Origin: Bryopsis sp. KO-2023
Lineage: Eukaryota > Chlorophyta > Ulvophyceae > Bryopsidales > Bryopsidaceae
Length of the DNA stretch: 64,000 nt
Reading direction: 5' to 3'
Assembly: GCA_030272585.1 (NCBI GenBank)
Contig: BSYQ01000009.1
Coordinates: 4,030,001-4,094,000, forward strand
This document shows positions 11,301-21,774 of the stretch, piece by piece. A model generated the notes under the pieces. That model made no database searches, had not been told where the DNA came from, and saw only the letters and a program-made list of their open reading frames with translations. Position numbers and translations under genes: made by a program. Numbering within the stretch: the first letter of the stretch is position 1; every line of letters begins with the position of its first letter.

Positions 11301-11405
11301 ATAGAAGGGGAATTATACCATCAAGTGTCGCGATCGGTTTGGGAGGTCCGTACACAGAATGGATATCGGAATGTGCATGTGCAGTTTTTGCGAATTCGGG
11401 GTTAA
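8379..11405 (+). CDS. RT-RNase H-integrase polyprotein of element 1
   Basis: An uninterrupted frame of about 1,000 residues with no early ATG, consistent with expression from the upstream frame. The N-terminal spacer has repeated GLGDSQ units. Reverse transcriptase follows, with its YLDD catalytic box at about 9642. RNase H has IGVDASQVGWGG near 10060 and the TDNGAV motif near 10255. The integrase has an N-terminal zinc motif (HAGH...CVPC, about 10506-10610), then TDNAS near 10864 and the ERANQT Glu near 10975. A GPF/Y-like module with KFLPFWIEGEL ends the protein. Confidence 0.9.
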   Translation: MTFSGDVGDTPVEETILTLQEIPAYLPYYRHGRLVVPTNRSWVVEPFGIKGLTVSMKFPVNSVWDWTDGFPGRGVFFRSKFDGVRLWGFLDNRSQTPAQVTQRMTLCSCRSNLTHLRLPDGDLFPIPHRLQAPPVSAGKGLGDSQEGLGDSQVQVHQSDLGDSHRHVQPSFLSGDSVIQRPVLDQAGSSTGTRLPTILEEASPREQDQSGHFELQANYSGKDTNTGDRSQALIKSFPGFFTSVLGRCKHYTMPPIPFKHPPPPKRQLKSLMSGPEEERQWALECERLVEAGVLRERDTEPHYVVPVFGVPKRNPNETRWVLDFRHLNSCVWGQPCRTSPLEFNLAGIKKFKVASSLDMRDAYYHVGMDRSAGDYMSVRSGDRYFSFTRLPQGYLNSSFEFSRAMRKTLVKIQREITSQLAWYLDDLILLSRSTDEHTRDLRIVCEMMSNDGWTARADKCEFYRDHLPFLGVSVERNGLVPSDKVLLQVEDMPMPVTKQGWRKIKGWFLPIAKFVWEGRLAQEKMISAERTGKESDWREFLRHLQEHTIRCHHLPDSGRFVIGVDASQVGWGGYLIRGKEVIRCISGVWGKKDRHRLSNDLEMEALVRALRYFQMFTFGSEVVVLTDNGAVASVANWDNASPYVKRRLDELLRVCPQIKFIPGKTNILPDFLSRCDFLWSPEEESPGNLRSTTVKEVLPHKGSMSDWEWAHAGHVGVAATWHRVKEWKLPFTKADVRERVRQCVPCQVFQKRPPAGLFQKHFVGKHPGDIVSLDFIGPLEGGKKRYILVMCDHLTRRCRAMATGRATSKEVITGLRNWIGELGVINTIVTDNASYFSSADLGRFCIAHDIRREFVPPYLHRANGVIERANQTLLFRLRKMLIDNPNLTWVDLVGRAVEAMETTYCRMTGFTPSALWGQGRKGWALAVQRSNSEMDRVNQGRSDRPIDRRLRPSAKVWVYDLSREERSQNKFLPFWIEGELYHQVSRSVWEVRTQNGYRNVHVQFLRIRG

Positions 11406-11425
11406 CTTAGGCGCAGTAGGAAGCG

Positions 11426-11641
11426 TGTTGTGATTGTGGAACTGGTGTCCTGTGAGATGAGGGCATCTGTTTATTTAAGGAGACGATTGTGCCCCAATGG
11501 GGAAAGTAAGGGGATCTGTGAATGACTCACTGTAGAGTTAGATCTGGTGAAAGGATATTGTTATAAGGTTGGAAGGCGGCTATGTTTTTTTGTGACGTTG
11601 TTGTAAGACTTTCGTGGATAGTTTCAGTGCCCTTGTCAACA
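11426..11641 (+). repeat. 3' LTR of element 1
   Basis: A 216-bp copy that reads as identical to the 5' LTR. It is preceded by the purine tract AGGAAGCG and followed by the target duplication GAGG. Confidence 0.95.
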
Positions 11642-11645
11642 GAGG

Positions 11646-12342
11646 AAAGGTATTGAATACATGGAAAGCTTGGGATAAAAGACGGTCAGCCGAGCAATAG
11701 CCGCCATGGACGCTAGAAATGCGCCATTTCACCAAATTACCACATCCTCCTTTGAAAAAAATAGACAGAACTATTGCTCGGTACGAGGTGTTTCAGATCG
11801 TGGGGTTCCCAAACGAAAGGAGTCGAGAGTGCGAAAAAGCTCCTCCAGTTTTTTCAAAAAAGGAGAAAAAGCAGGGGGTCCACAAAAATTCGCAAGATTG
11901 CCAATCTTGCCAATCAATCAAGAGTGCCAGGGTGCAGTAGGCGTATAAAGTTTAGAGAAAAGCTTTCCAGCCGCCATTGAAATTTTGTGTTGTGTGCTTT
12001 TTATGAGCATTGAGTTCCTGCACCTGTCCCAATACCGATTTAAGGTTTAACGGAGCGACTTGTGAAAAGATGTCGCGGCGCTGGACCACAGTGGATCGTG
12101 GAACAGGGATGTGCGCTCCTTGGGAGAGCAGAACGCTTGAAAGAAATTCAATCCTACAAAACCTTCTTTGACAATTTGTCGAACTGAAAGTGTTTTCAAA
12201 TTTGAATATCTTTAAAGATCCATAACCTTCCAACTCACAAAGCAAGCCGATTTCCAAAAACGGTGCCACTGCTGAGGAAGAATAAGATAGCATTTTTCCT
12301 CTTCGTAATCTCCCAAACATTCCGGCCAATTGACCACCATAT
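11646..12342. other. Spacer between element 1 and the LRRIQ1-like gene
   Basis: Probably the 3' flank of the LRRIQ1-like gene. It contains the small inverted repeat AAGATTGCC/AATCTTGCC near 11900. At 12047-12063 there is a 17-nt exact match to the LTR of element 2. No convincing gene is visible. Confidence 0.5.
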
Positions 12343-15300
12343 TCAGCGCCTTCCAAACTCTCTATACTTGACATTCTGCCCTGTGATACCCAAATCATAC
12401 GCGTCCCCTCTGTCGACCTTCTTTTCAACCCCCACGTTCTTGTCCGCCCAATTATTCACCAGCATCTTTGATTGACGCTGGCCAGACTTCTTCTTCTTCT
12501 CCTCCATAAAACGCCGCCATAGTTTCATGTTGGGGATTTCCGATCGAAAGTACACAAGGTCCCCTTCTGTTGCGCGACTAATGGCTGATGACTCGGATTC
12601 TGTGTCGTCTGTATGTGCTCCTGTCTCGGAGCGACAAGTGGGTTGTGCAATACTCTCGACGGTCGCAGATTCGATCCTTTTTCTGTTCTCGTCGTTTCGT
12701 GGAAAGTTTTCAGGCCCTATTGGATGGTGTTTCGTACTCTCGAGAGTTCTTTCTCCGGCGAATCTGCTCTGACTTCGATCTTGAAGCTGAGATTTGATTG
12801 GGTTGCGGTGTGTGTACTGGTGGGCACAGCCAGACTCCACCTTCTCTTGCAGACGCTGGAGACGGACCTGAACAGGATGGAGCGATGTGGTATATCTGCT
12901 TGGTGCCATTCTTTCACTTCATAGGTCTGCCTGAGTGCTGCCAGTAACTACACCTGTGGGTCTTTCAGCCTTTGATCCCGCTTCTTCCGTTGCTTCTGCT
13001 TTTTTTGCTTCTGCTGGGCTTTGTAGTATGCTTCCGCCGTCCCCATGTCTTTGAAACCCCATTCCTTCATCAAGGTCTCCAGCTTCTCGCGCTTTCGCTG
13101 ATCACGAGCCTCCATCCTGATGCATCACAGGTCCAAAACGTCAACATGCAGGAGTGAACAAGGTTCACACAAACTTGTGCACACACTCGCCACACCTTTC
13201 TTTTGTTCTCGATTCCGCGTCCACCACAGGGCAGCCAGGTTTCGCTTGCTCACTAGGAGCAACTGATTGCCGCAGTAGTTCAGTGCTTCCGTGTAACACA
13301 GTCTCTCTTTCATTTTCAACAGTCCCTTCATTTCGTGCAGTAGGCACGGCACCGGGCACTTTGCCAGGAGAAAATGACTCCAGTTTGTTTTCGGAGTCGA
13401 ATTTTGAAGGTTGTGTTGCTTCTTCGGCTTCTCTGGGGCACAGTTTCCCCCCAGTCTTTGGCTTTTCCTCATCTTCTTCCATCAAGTACCATGGCGTGTC
13501 AAGCTCGTCGCCGATATCTCCAGAGTAGTCAAAATCATCCTCATCGATCAATTTCGCCGCTTTCAGTGCCGCTTGAAGGCGCTTCCGGACGCAGAATCCT
13601 CGAAATGTCGCTTGTATCTGAATTGCCGCCGCAGACGTTTTGTGCAATGCCTGTTTGCAAAAACAAATGAACATATTTCATCGTCGAGCCACGCTCAACA
13701 AACAAGATTACCAAGACGGTTGGTATGGGATCACAAATAACACTTACCTCGTTGGCGACAGCCGCCATGCAATCGGCAGAAGCCTTTGCTGTTTGACGTT
13801 TCTTGAACTTGCGGAAGTAGCACTGGATCGTTGTCGCGGCTGCACGCCTTTTGTGAAGGCATTCCATTGTGCTCCTGCGATGCGTGTATCCTCTCCAACA
13901 TTTTTGGATTTTTATGGCGCTGGTGTGAAGTGCCTGGAAGATACCATCGTGTTACAATCCTCCTGTTCAGAGAGACAACCAAAGGAAAACATTGAATGGA
14001 TCTCACCTGCTGCTGTTCATCATACGCTTTCGATCGGAAAACTGTGTTCTGGAAACTGCTCAGATCATCAGACGCCAAGTCGACGAGGCTCTGGCGTGCG
14101 TCATTCTGAATGTCGCACGAGTCCAACCAGCCCCTTGGGTCTCCTGTTAAGCTGCTGCCAAGCCATTTGCAACGCATTGTCCCGCAACTTGATTTTTGTC
14201 GAGCATTCTGCATGGAGATAAGGTGGCGAAGAGTTGTGTGGCGCCACGTTTCTGCAATCTGCCCTGGACCTTTCCCGATCCCCATCTCAAGAGGTTGAAC
14301 TCCACTTGAAGCTAAGGTCTGAGCGATTCGCGAGGAATGGAGCTGACTGCCAGCTAAACTGGATGGAAAGTGTACCATTCCAGTTCGCATCCTTCTCATT
14401 GCAGTCTGGACAGCCACAGGGGACCTGCACGCCACACGGTTTTGAAACAATGAATTTCGATTTAAGCTTTTTTTTGTTTTGTTTGTGTTGCAAGGATGAA
14501 ACTCCGTGCCTGAAGATAGCCATGCGGGCCGCCGCCTTCATTTCTTTTTCTCCAACAGAGATGTTGTCGAGTTCGCGCAATCGTGGTATTATTGTCAACA
14601 GAGATTCCCTGTAGCCTTCCTCCAAGGTCACTCGATTATCACTGAGATTAAGGGTCGCCAGCTGCTGAAGAGGCCCGAGAAAGTTGAGTGCAGTGATGGT
14701 GTTGATTGCATTGAACGACAAGTCCAGCGTTTTCAGGTTTGGCAGTGCATCCAAACTGATGGACTCGTGGATTTCATTATCTTGCAGGAAGAGCTGCTGG
14801 AGGTGTGGGAGGAAGGGCAGCTTATCGATTCTTGTGATCTGATTGAGGTTTAACCATAAATTACGAAGAAGAGGGAGATGGAGCTGAGGAAAAGACGAAA
14901 GAGAGTTCTGTGAAGCAGCGAGCGTCTGTAAGAGTTGACACGCCTCCAGTCCCTACGAGCACAACACTAACCTGACCACCTGATCGACAAAATAAGCGCC
15001 ATAAGAAAGATTTCGGCTTTTCATACCTCAAGGCTTTCGATGCGATTCCTGCTGATGTCTAGGTATGTGAGGCGAGCACAGGAGCAAACCCCTTGGATAT
15101 GAGATATGCTGTTTCCGGATAAATCGAGCCTCTGGAGGGCGCTGCAGCCAATCAATCGATTGTCAAGAGCTTGGATGTTGTTGTTGGCCAGGCTGAGTTC
15201 AGTCAAAAAGCGAAGTGTCCACGTTTCCGAGCCAAGGTTGGATATCCTGTTTTGGTTAAGCGACAAAGAACGCAGTCTTTGCAGGCCATTGATGCCTTCT

Positions 15301-18300
15301 GTGTCGGCGAGGTGATTTTCCTGAATTTCCAGACAAAAAATCAGAGGCCTGGATTGACACTTCAAACCTTTGTATCAACAGTGTTCCCATGCAGTGTTAG
15401 TGCGGATATATATCTAATGTCCGCTTCAAATCGTTTTGCCTTACCCAGATGCAAAGAGTCTCGAGTTGGGAGCACTGCACAATATCCTCCAGGGTGTCCA
15501 ACTGGTTGACGTTCAGGTAAAGGTCGCAGATATTTGGGCATTTTTCTGCAAGGTTTTTTACACTCCCAAGCCCCTCCAATCCAAGGTCAAGCGATCGGAT
15601 TTCGCTCAAAAGCTTCCCTCCCGAATTGTTTAAAATAATGCCTTCAGTGATTTGCTTTCCTGTTGGGCACCTTTTCGATGCCGTAGAAAAAGACGCCGCG
15701 AAACGTTGGGGGCTTGGCAAGGTTGCTCGAGTTGCGTTTTCACTAGCATTTTGCGTCAGAGCAGCTTTCCATTTTTGCCAGAGGCCTGACAAGACCTGTC
15801 GAGCTTAAGGCAGAGGGAAAAAAAATCCAGACCCCTAGAAACTCTCAGTCTTGATGAACATTGGGAAAGAAACTGGGCGGAAAAGCAACCTTGAATCTAA
15901 ACCAAGCATAACAGCGACCTCACCTCTGGGCGATGCACAGTTGGCAGAGGTACTTGGGCTTTTCCTTTGGGAAGACGCTCCACAATGAGATCAGATGCTT
16001 GCTGTGGTAGCTCCTTGACCTCATTCCATTCCTTCAGGTCCAAGCGACCCTCCCAATCACAAGCATTCGTTGCACTCGTTACGAGCACATTTCCTGCCAA
16101 GCCAAGCTCCTCAGGCATTTTCTTTCCGGTACTCGGCAAAAGTAATGCGTGATTTAGCTCTGTCTTAGAAGATATCAAAAAACATACCTCCGCTTTCAAC
16201 AATGGCGTTCTGCACTTGCAGAATAATGGGAACCGCCTGGTGTATTTCATCCAGTCCCATAGCTTTCGCCGATTCCAAAACAGAGTGCAGTTCGTTGAGT
16301 GTATCTTTATCCCCTTGATCACTTGTAGAAGATCGACGACCATCTGTGAACTTCACAATCTTCTCTGGCGGCGCACGGACAAACTCGCAACATCTCCGCA
16401 TCAGCCCAGTGATTCTCTCGATAGTTTGGGTTCGCAAGCGATCAAACTTCGTGGTGGCTTCCTGCAGCGGTTGTGCGAGCTCAAGCTTCGACGCCTCGAG
16501 CCTGCGCCATCCACAAGATGTCAGCATACACGACCAGCTGAGATTGACCTCGACAACCAGGCAGCATACAATTCCCATAAGGTCAATCAGTACTTGCCCC
16601 GCATCCTCCATCAAGCGCAGAGATCCCGCCGTCGCGGCACTCTTTAAAGCCTTCCCACAGGCATCGACCCTAACGGCCATAATGCGAGCCGCTTCGATCA
16701 GCACGCATTCCCCCACATCAAGATCGAATGCGCTCCGCATTGCTCCATCATAAACGATTTTGGACTGCGAGGCTGCGGCTGTGAGCAACTCGTCACTGGC
16801 GTCCTTTTGCCTGTTTTTGAGTATGCGCTCCCCCTGATTTGCAGCAATCAACCCAAACCGACGCGCTTCGTCCAATAGTTCTACAGGGACACGACACCTC
16901 TTATGAGCATTGTACTGTTTGAGAACCACTTTTTTTTTCTGAAGTTGACTTAACCAGGAAGAGAAGGGTCCCCACTTTGAATCTCAGAAGCGTATTTCAG
17001 TTTTTGAACATCTATCTCCAGCTTCTGTGACAGCGCCGTTCGTCGCCCCTCGAGCACGCGTCTGGCCTCCTTGATTTCACCTCTCAGTTTCAGGCGCTCC
17101 GCGCTGAATACGCAAGACTCAAAAGTAGCCCCTGTAGCGGACCAGCTCTGACTCGAACATCATCAGATAGGCGGCGAAAGGCAAGCTCAACGCTAGAACG
17201 CTATACGTACCATCAAAAGGGTCCTGTTTGGCGGCAGCAATGAGGCTTTCGTAACATCGCTGATCCCTCTCCACTAGCGCCACTGCGATTTCATCAAGAA
17301 CATTCCTTGTGATTCCTACCCCCTCAGCTTGCTGTCTGAGAACCTCAAAAGCTGCCCCTGGAAGCCCTGAGAATCGACAACCATGACATCCAATTGAGAA
17401 ACGCTGGACAGATTCCATTGAAATCAGCATCTCCATTGTCTTCCACTAGTCTGGACTGACCCTCCGCAGCAGCATCGAGAGATTGTCTTATTTCCTCCTT
17501 TCGTGCGTTGAAGCTTCTTGTTGCGTCGTCACAGGCTTCGCGCAAATGAGCGTAAGCCCATGCTTTGGTCCTGGCCTCCTCAAAGTCATTGTATCGACCA
17601 TGCTCAGCAGCTCCCCTGACTTGTTGCAGGCATCGTGACGCCTCCTTGTCAAAGTCTTCCAGTCGAGAGTTGGCTTCAGATGCAAGCCCTGATCCAGACA
17701 GCCATTCGCTCACTAATAACCAAAACAAAGCCTCAAGCCTGAAAAATAGACAGCAGTGCTTACCATGTTTTTCCAAGCTTTTTGCAGCGTCCACTACCTT
17801 CGATCTGTTACGAGTGACCATGGCAGCCTCCAGCGCCTCCAAGGCGGCTCTCTGTGCAGCCATTTTCTTCACAGCTTTTCTGCTTCTCAAACCTCTCAAA
17901 ATTGATTGGATTTTTGTTGCCGCGCTGGACCTATATTCCCAACATCAAAACTCACTGTTTCATGCCTGTATCATTTCCACATTTCCAAACCCACCCAGCC
18001 TGCCCACAACGGTTTTACCTTCTGTTGCTCCTCTCTGAGCGATAAGCCTTCCACGCTCTGGCAATTCTCAACGCCGCGAAATGTCTACGGGCTTCCTTCA
18101 AAAATTTCTCAGACAACTCTTTTTGAAGAGCAGCCCTTGCTTCCTCTCGTTTCTTTCGCGCTTCTTCCTGAGGAACACAAAACTCTCCCACTCAACACCA
18201 CCTGCCGTTCGATTTTACACGGGTCCACCAAACGTGCAGAAATTCACCTCTTTCAGGAAGACCTCCCATTGCTGGTTTTCTCGATCAAGCTCTCTCTGTG

Positions 18301-19259
18301 TCTCCTTCAGCAGCGCAACCTCACTCAGAATGTTCTGAATATCAGCGTTGTCGCCCGCCTTCTCCTCATCATCTGGAGCCCCCCCACTCTCGATAAAAAC
18401 GCTCGATCCAGTTGCATTTTGTGCGCTATCTTTTCCCTCCTTGTGTGGAGCCGAAATGGTTCCCTCTGCAAAAGTTTTCTTTGCAGTACTCTCAGTTGGA
18501 AGAGTCTGCGTCAGGTGCAACTCAGAAACCTCTCCATTGGGTTCACGTTCAACTTCTCCATGGCTTTTCCCTTCCTCTTCGATTTCAGAGTGGCCCAAAA
18601 TCTGGCCAGTGTTCACGGGAGTCAGTTCTGAGCTCAAATTCTCAAATTCTTGTTCTGGAACTCTTCTGTCTCGATCGACTGCCTCATCAATCTGGGAGCA
18701 AGCAAGCTCCCCTTGATCCCCACCATGTGACCTGGTTTCTTTTACAGTTGAAGACTGGTTTGTATGGAAATTCCGTGTTTTTGTGACGGCTTCTTTGACA
18801 TTTTCCAGGGTGTCGAACATGTCTTTCTGGAACGCCTCCAACTGGCCACCATATTGGCAAAGCGAATTCTCCAGATCAACGAGGGATCCGGGAAATTCAT
18901 CTTCAGAAAGCTCATCTGAACATCAAATGAGAGAAACGGATCTGGGACACATGCTTTGCCAAGCATAAATTCTTGCACCATGTATTCTTCTCAGCAGTTT
19001 TACATCTTCTCAGCAGTTCAACATCTTTGTGGATTAGAGCCAGAGCAAACTGATGGTGGTGGGGGTGGGGGTGGGGATGTGCAATGTGGAACTCCAGCAT
19101 CTAAATCTGAAAGCTCTTTTTTTGTTCGCTTAAATCTTCAAATCAAAGAGGCCTAATTACATTGTGGAGGCTTTTCGTTGTTTTCTTTTGGAGCAAATTG
19201 AACGGGATGGGGTGGCTACCTGAAGGTGTCAGACACCAAATCTCTGCACCATCCGCCAT
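12343..19259 (-). CDS. LRRIQ1: LRRIQ1-like protein (coiled coil, leucine-rich repeats, IQ motifs)
   Basis: A large multi-exon gene, about 1,650 residues. Exons with matching phase: 19259-19220, 18915-18248, 18167-18019, 17930-17764, 17712-17461, 17366-17211, 17131-16955, 16880-16188, 16093-15924, 15795-15445, 15320-15027, 14952 to about 14490, a segment ending 14007, 13933-13748, 13650-13196, 13116-12954 and 12867-12343. The splicing between 14490 and 14007 is unresolved. The order is an acidic N-terminus, a first IQ motif (KIQSILRGLRSRK), long helical repeats, leucine-rich repeats (SLSLNQNRISNLGS and similar) with an LRR cap, then three IQ motifs (IQKCWRGYTHRR, IQCYFRKFKKR, IQATFRGFCVRKR). 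The C-terminus has EWGFKDMGTAEAYY followed by a Lys-rich stretch, as in animal LRRIQ1. IQ motifs bind calmodulin-type proteins. LRRIQ1 is associated with cilia, so a flagellar role is inferred. Confidence 0.85.
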
Positions 19260-20430
19260 TGCACAGCTTTGCGCCCTGTCGCGCTCTTACATGGAAACTG
19301 ACAGGAAACGATCAATGCGACTGAGCAGAAATCGGCATCAGTTTGAAAGAGGACTTGTCCTTCAACGTCCTGCGGATGATGTGTGACGTCGTGACGATCG
19401 GCCCAGCTTCCCTTTGTGGGGCCCTCAAAACAAGAATGCACTCGCGCTCTGTTGCACCCTTGCTATGGTCAAGAAGGCCGCAAAGAAAGCGTGAGTACTG
19501 TCGCCATTCTCGACGCCCCTCGCACCAATACCTAATCTTTTTCTCTCGAGCCCAAGGACCGCGTTGGTAGTTCGCTTGTTGAGCGTATAGAGTCGGCAAA
19601 TGGAGTGCGTTGGCGCTTTCGATAAGGTTCGTGCCCGTGTTATAGTTTCTGTGAGTGCGACATAGAGCAGGGGGATTTCTGTTATGGATGGGAAAAAAAG
19701 TGCAACGCTTTGTTCTCGGCTTTTCGGGTGTGTTTCTTGGTTCTTTTTCGCATTTCGATTGCAACGGACGAGGACGGTTGCGAAAATGAGCTAACTCCTA
19801 CTTTCAACGCGACGTCTTTCCTCCTGACGCACGCTACACTGGCGATCATAACTTCGTGTTGCCTTCTTTTCTTTCTTTCTTTTCTTATTTTTAGAAGAGC
19901 GAGAAGAAGAAACCAGTTGTGGGCTATACTGGGGGCTTTTCTAGTGACATCGTGAAGAGGCTCACACAAAAAGGCCTCCACAGTGTTGCTTGATGGAGCT
20001 ATGAGTCAAGGGTCAGATTCGTTGAGGTTACCTTGTATTGGATGGATACCCATAGATGCTGATTTTTTTATGTAGTGAAAATGTCCCGTAATTCGCTTGA
20101 TGTGATGCACATGCACATGTAAGTACATGTATGTACATGTATGTACATACATATAACTGAAGGGTGGGCAGGGCGTCAGATATGGACACTTAAATGATTC
20201 AGTGGTTCTACTTCTGAGTCTGCCTAAAACACATTTCCGTGAACGGGCTGCACTCAGCCTTTTGGCCTTGTGAAAAAATCCTTTCAATTCAACAACTGAA
20301 GGGATGGTGGATTGCTCAGGGGCACGACGAATCATGTGGTTGCTTGGAGGTTGTGGATACCTGCCCACTGTCATCCTCGCCATGCACCGCACTGGACCGT
20401 CCCAGCCCCTTCTTGAGTAAGAAAGGGAAA
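19260..20430. other. Spacer with a possible small spliced gene
   Basis: On the + strand, an ATG at 19464 opens MVKKAAKKA and runs into a strong donor, GC|GTGAGTAC, at 19490. After a TTTTTAG acceptor near 19893, a frame reads KKKPVVGYTGGFSSDIVKRL and stops near 19995. The phases join only if a slightly downstream AG is used, and I cannot name a family. This may be a small gene divergent from the LRRIQ1-like gene. Palindromic ACATGTA repeats occur near 20120-20150. Confidence 0.25.
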
Positions 20431-21774
20431 ATGCGATTTGGAAAACCCCCCTCGTTTCGGAAACCCAACAGGCCTCCCCCGATCATCCAAATCTTGCCTT
20501 TCGCCGCTCCTCAGCAAGACGACCAGCTGTCGGAAGACAGCAGCTGGATCGTGTTGGAATCGCCTGCCCGGGAGCAGCGAGTTTTCACGGAGCCGCAGCA
20601 TGGGTCCACTTTCGAAATCATCAGCCCGGAGAACATCGAACTGGCAAATATAGCGACCGTTTCGGGTGGGGCTGGTATAAATGATGTCATTCTGCTGGGG
20701 GATGCTCCCAGAATAGTGGGGTCAATGCCAAATGAATCAATTCCATCCGGTCGTGTGCACCCGGGTGCTGAGATAATGAACGTGCCGGTTCACTTGAGGG
20801 CTTGCCTATCCCCCGGTGACAGTCATGTGAGATGGGGTGGGGAAATTCTCGACGACGGAGGGGTGGGGGGTGCGTGTGGAGCTGGGGAGGAGCCGAATCG
20901 ACCCGGGCACCATGAGCGGTCATTATCGTCGATGTTCTCCCCAGGACACCTAGTTTTTCCGCACCCTGGAGTGTTGCTAGGGGTTGGGGCGTTTGGCAAG
21001 GTTTATAAAGCTACGTATAGAGACCAGGATGTGGCGGTGAAAGACATCGACCCCAATCTTTCCACGATCGACATGATGGAATCGTTGAGGAACGAATTGG
21101 AGGTTCTCTCGGAGTTGGAACCCCATGACAACGTGGTCACTTGCCTCGGCGGCTGCGTGAATCTTCAGTGTTGCTATATAGTGGAGGAGTTGATGGACAC
21201 CGATTTGCACCAACTGATTCACCCAAACGGGGCAGGGATGGGTTTGGACGCTCCTCCGAGGCCGTTACCTATCATGCAAGTCTTGCAAGTCGGGATCGAT
21301 ATTGCACAAGGCTTGGCTCACCTCCATCCACAGGTGCTGCACAGAGATTTGAAACCTAAAAACATCCTGATCAAAAATGGGGTAGCCAAGGTGGCCGATT
21401 TCGGGCTTTCCAAATCGAAAAAGGAGAGTTACTTGAGCAGCGATTCTGGGATGACCGGGACGGTGGAGTATATGTCGCCGGAGACCATGAAGGGGCGAAT
21501 CAACCACAAAAGCGATGTTTATTCTCTGGGGGTTCTGCTGTGGGAGTGCGTCACGGGTTTGAAACCTTACCTGGACATTCCGGTGGTGTTTGCCATTGTT
21601 TTTGCAGTCGGCGCCAAGGGTCGACGGCCCGATTTTCCTTCCTCCGTGAATTGCCCCCCAGCTTTGAGAACCTTGATCGAATCCTGCTGGAGGGATGACC
21701 CACATGAGCGACCGGAGTGTGTGGAAATCATCGAAAAACTGAAGAGAATAAAAAAATGCTTGTCGGGCGATTGA
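20431..21774 (+). CDS. TKL-type protein kinase
   Basis: An intronless frame of 447 residues starting at the ATG at 20431; the open frame extends further upstream without another ATG. The first 180 residues are Pro-rich and low in structure, with no recognised domain. The kinase domain fills the rest: glycine loop GVGAFGKV (184-191), VAVK lysine (K204), HRDLKPKN (304-311), DFG (323-325), then TGTVEYMSPE, a subdomain IX DVYSLGVLLWE, and RPECVEI near the end. All catalytic residues are present. The ELEVLSEL helix, the YMSPE motif and the C-lobe pattern are those of tyrosine-kinase-like Ser/Thr kinases (MLK/LISK type). The absence of introns, unlike its neighbours, may mean origin by retroposition or simply a single-exon gene. 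The substrate is unknown. Confidence 0.9.
   Translation: MRFGKPPSFRKPNRPPPIIQILPFAAPQQDDQLSEDSSWIVLESPAREQRVFTEPQHGSTFEIISPENIELANIATVSGGAGINDVILLGDAPRIVGSMPNESIPSGRVHPGAEIMNVPVHLRACLSPGDSHVRWGGEILDDGGVGGACGAGEEPNRPGHHERSLSSMFSPGHLVFPHPGVLLGVGAFGKVYKATYRDQDVAVKDIDPNLSTIDMMESLRNELEVLSELEPHDNVVTCLGGCVNLQCCYIVEELMDTDLHQLIHPNGAGMGLDAPPRPLPIMQVLQVGIDIAQGLAHLHPQVLHRDLKPKNILIKNGVAKVADFGLSKSKKESYLSSDSGMTGTVEYMSPETMKGRINHKSDVYSLGVLLWECVTGLKPYLDIPVVFAIVFAVGAKGRRPDFPSSVNCPPALRTLIESCWRDDPHERPECVEIIEKLKRIKKCLSGD

Larger units (their letters stand above)
5735..11641 (+). mobile_element. Ty3/gypsy-like LTR retrotransposon, element 1, whole
   Basis: A whole-looking element of 5,907 bp. It has two 216-bp LTRs that read as identical, ends TGTTG...CAACA, and a 4-bp target duplication GAGG at 5731-5734 and 11642-11645. 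The primer-binding site TGGTTTCGGAGCG begins at 5951, directly after the LTR, and a purine-rich AGGAAGCG precedes the 3' LTR. Two long uninterrupted reading frames carry Gag-protease and RT-RNase H-integrase. Identical LTRs mean a very recent insertion. RT-RNase H-integrase order places it with Ty3/gypsy-like elements. The RNase H motif DAS..GWGG and the single boundary after protease are unusual, so the clade is left open. Confidence 0.93.

Noticed and set aside
11952-12428. A minus-strand frame of 158 codons overlapping the end of the LRRIQ1-like gene
   Set aside because: The in-phase final exon already ends at 12343, and this frame has no family motif; treated as 3' flank.
19710-19955. An 81-codon + strand frame with a signal-like N-terminus, NAT site and a transmembrane-like stretch
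   Set aside because: It starts at a GTG-type or weak start, overlaps a T-rich intron-like stretch, and competes with the splice sites around 19890. The hydrophobic part is explained by the pyrimidine tract.
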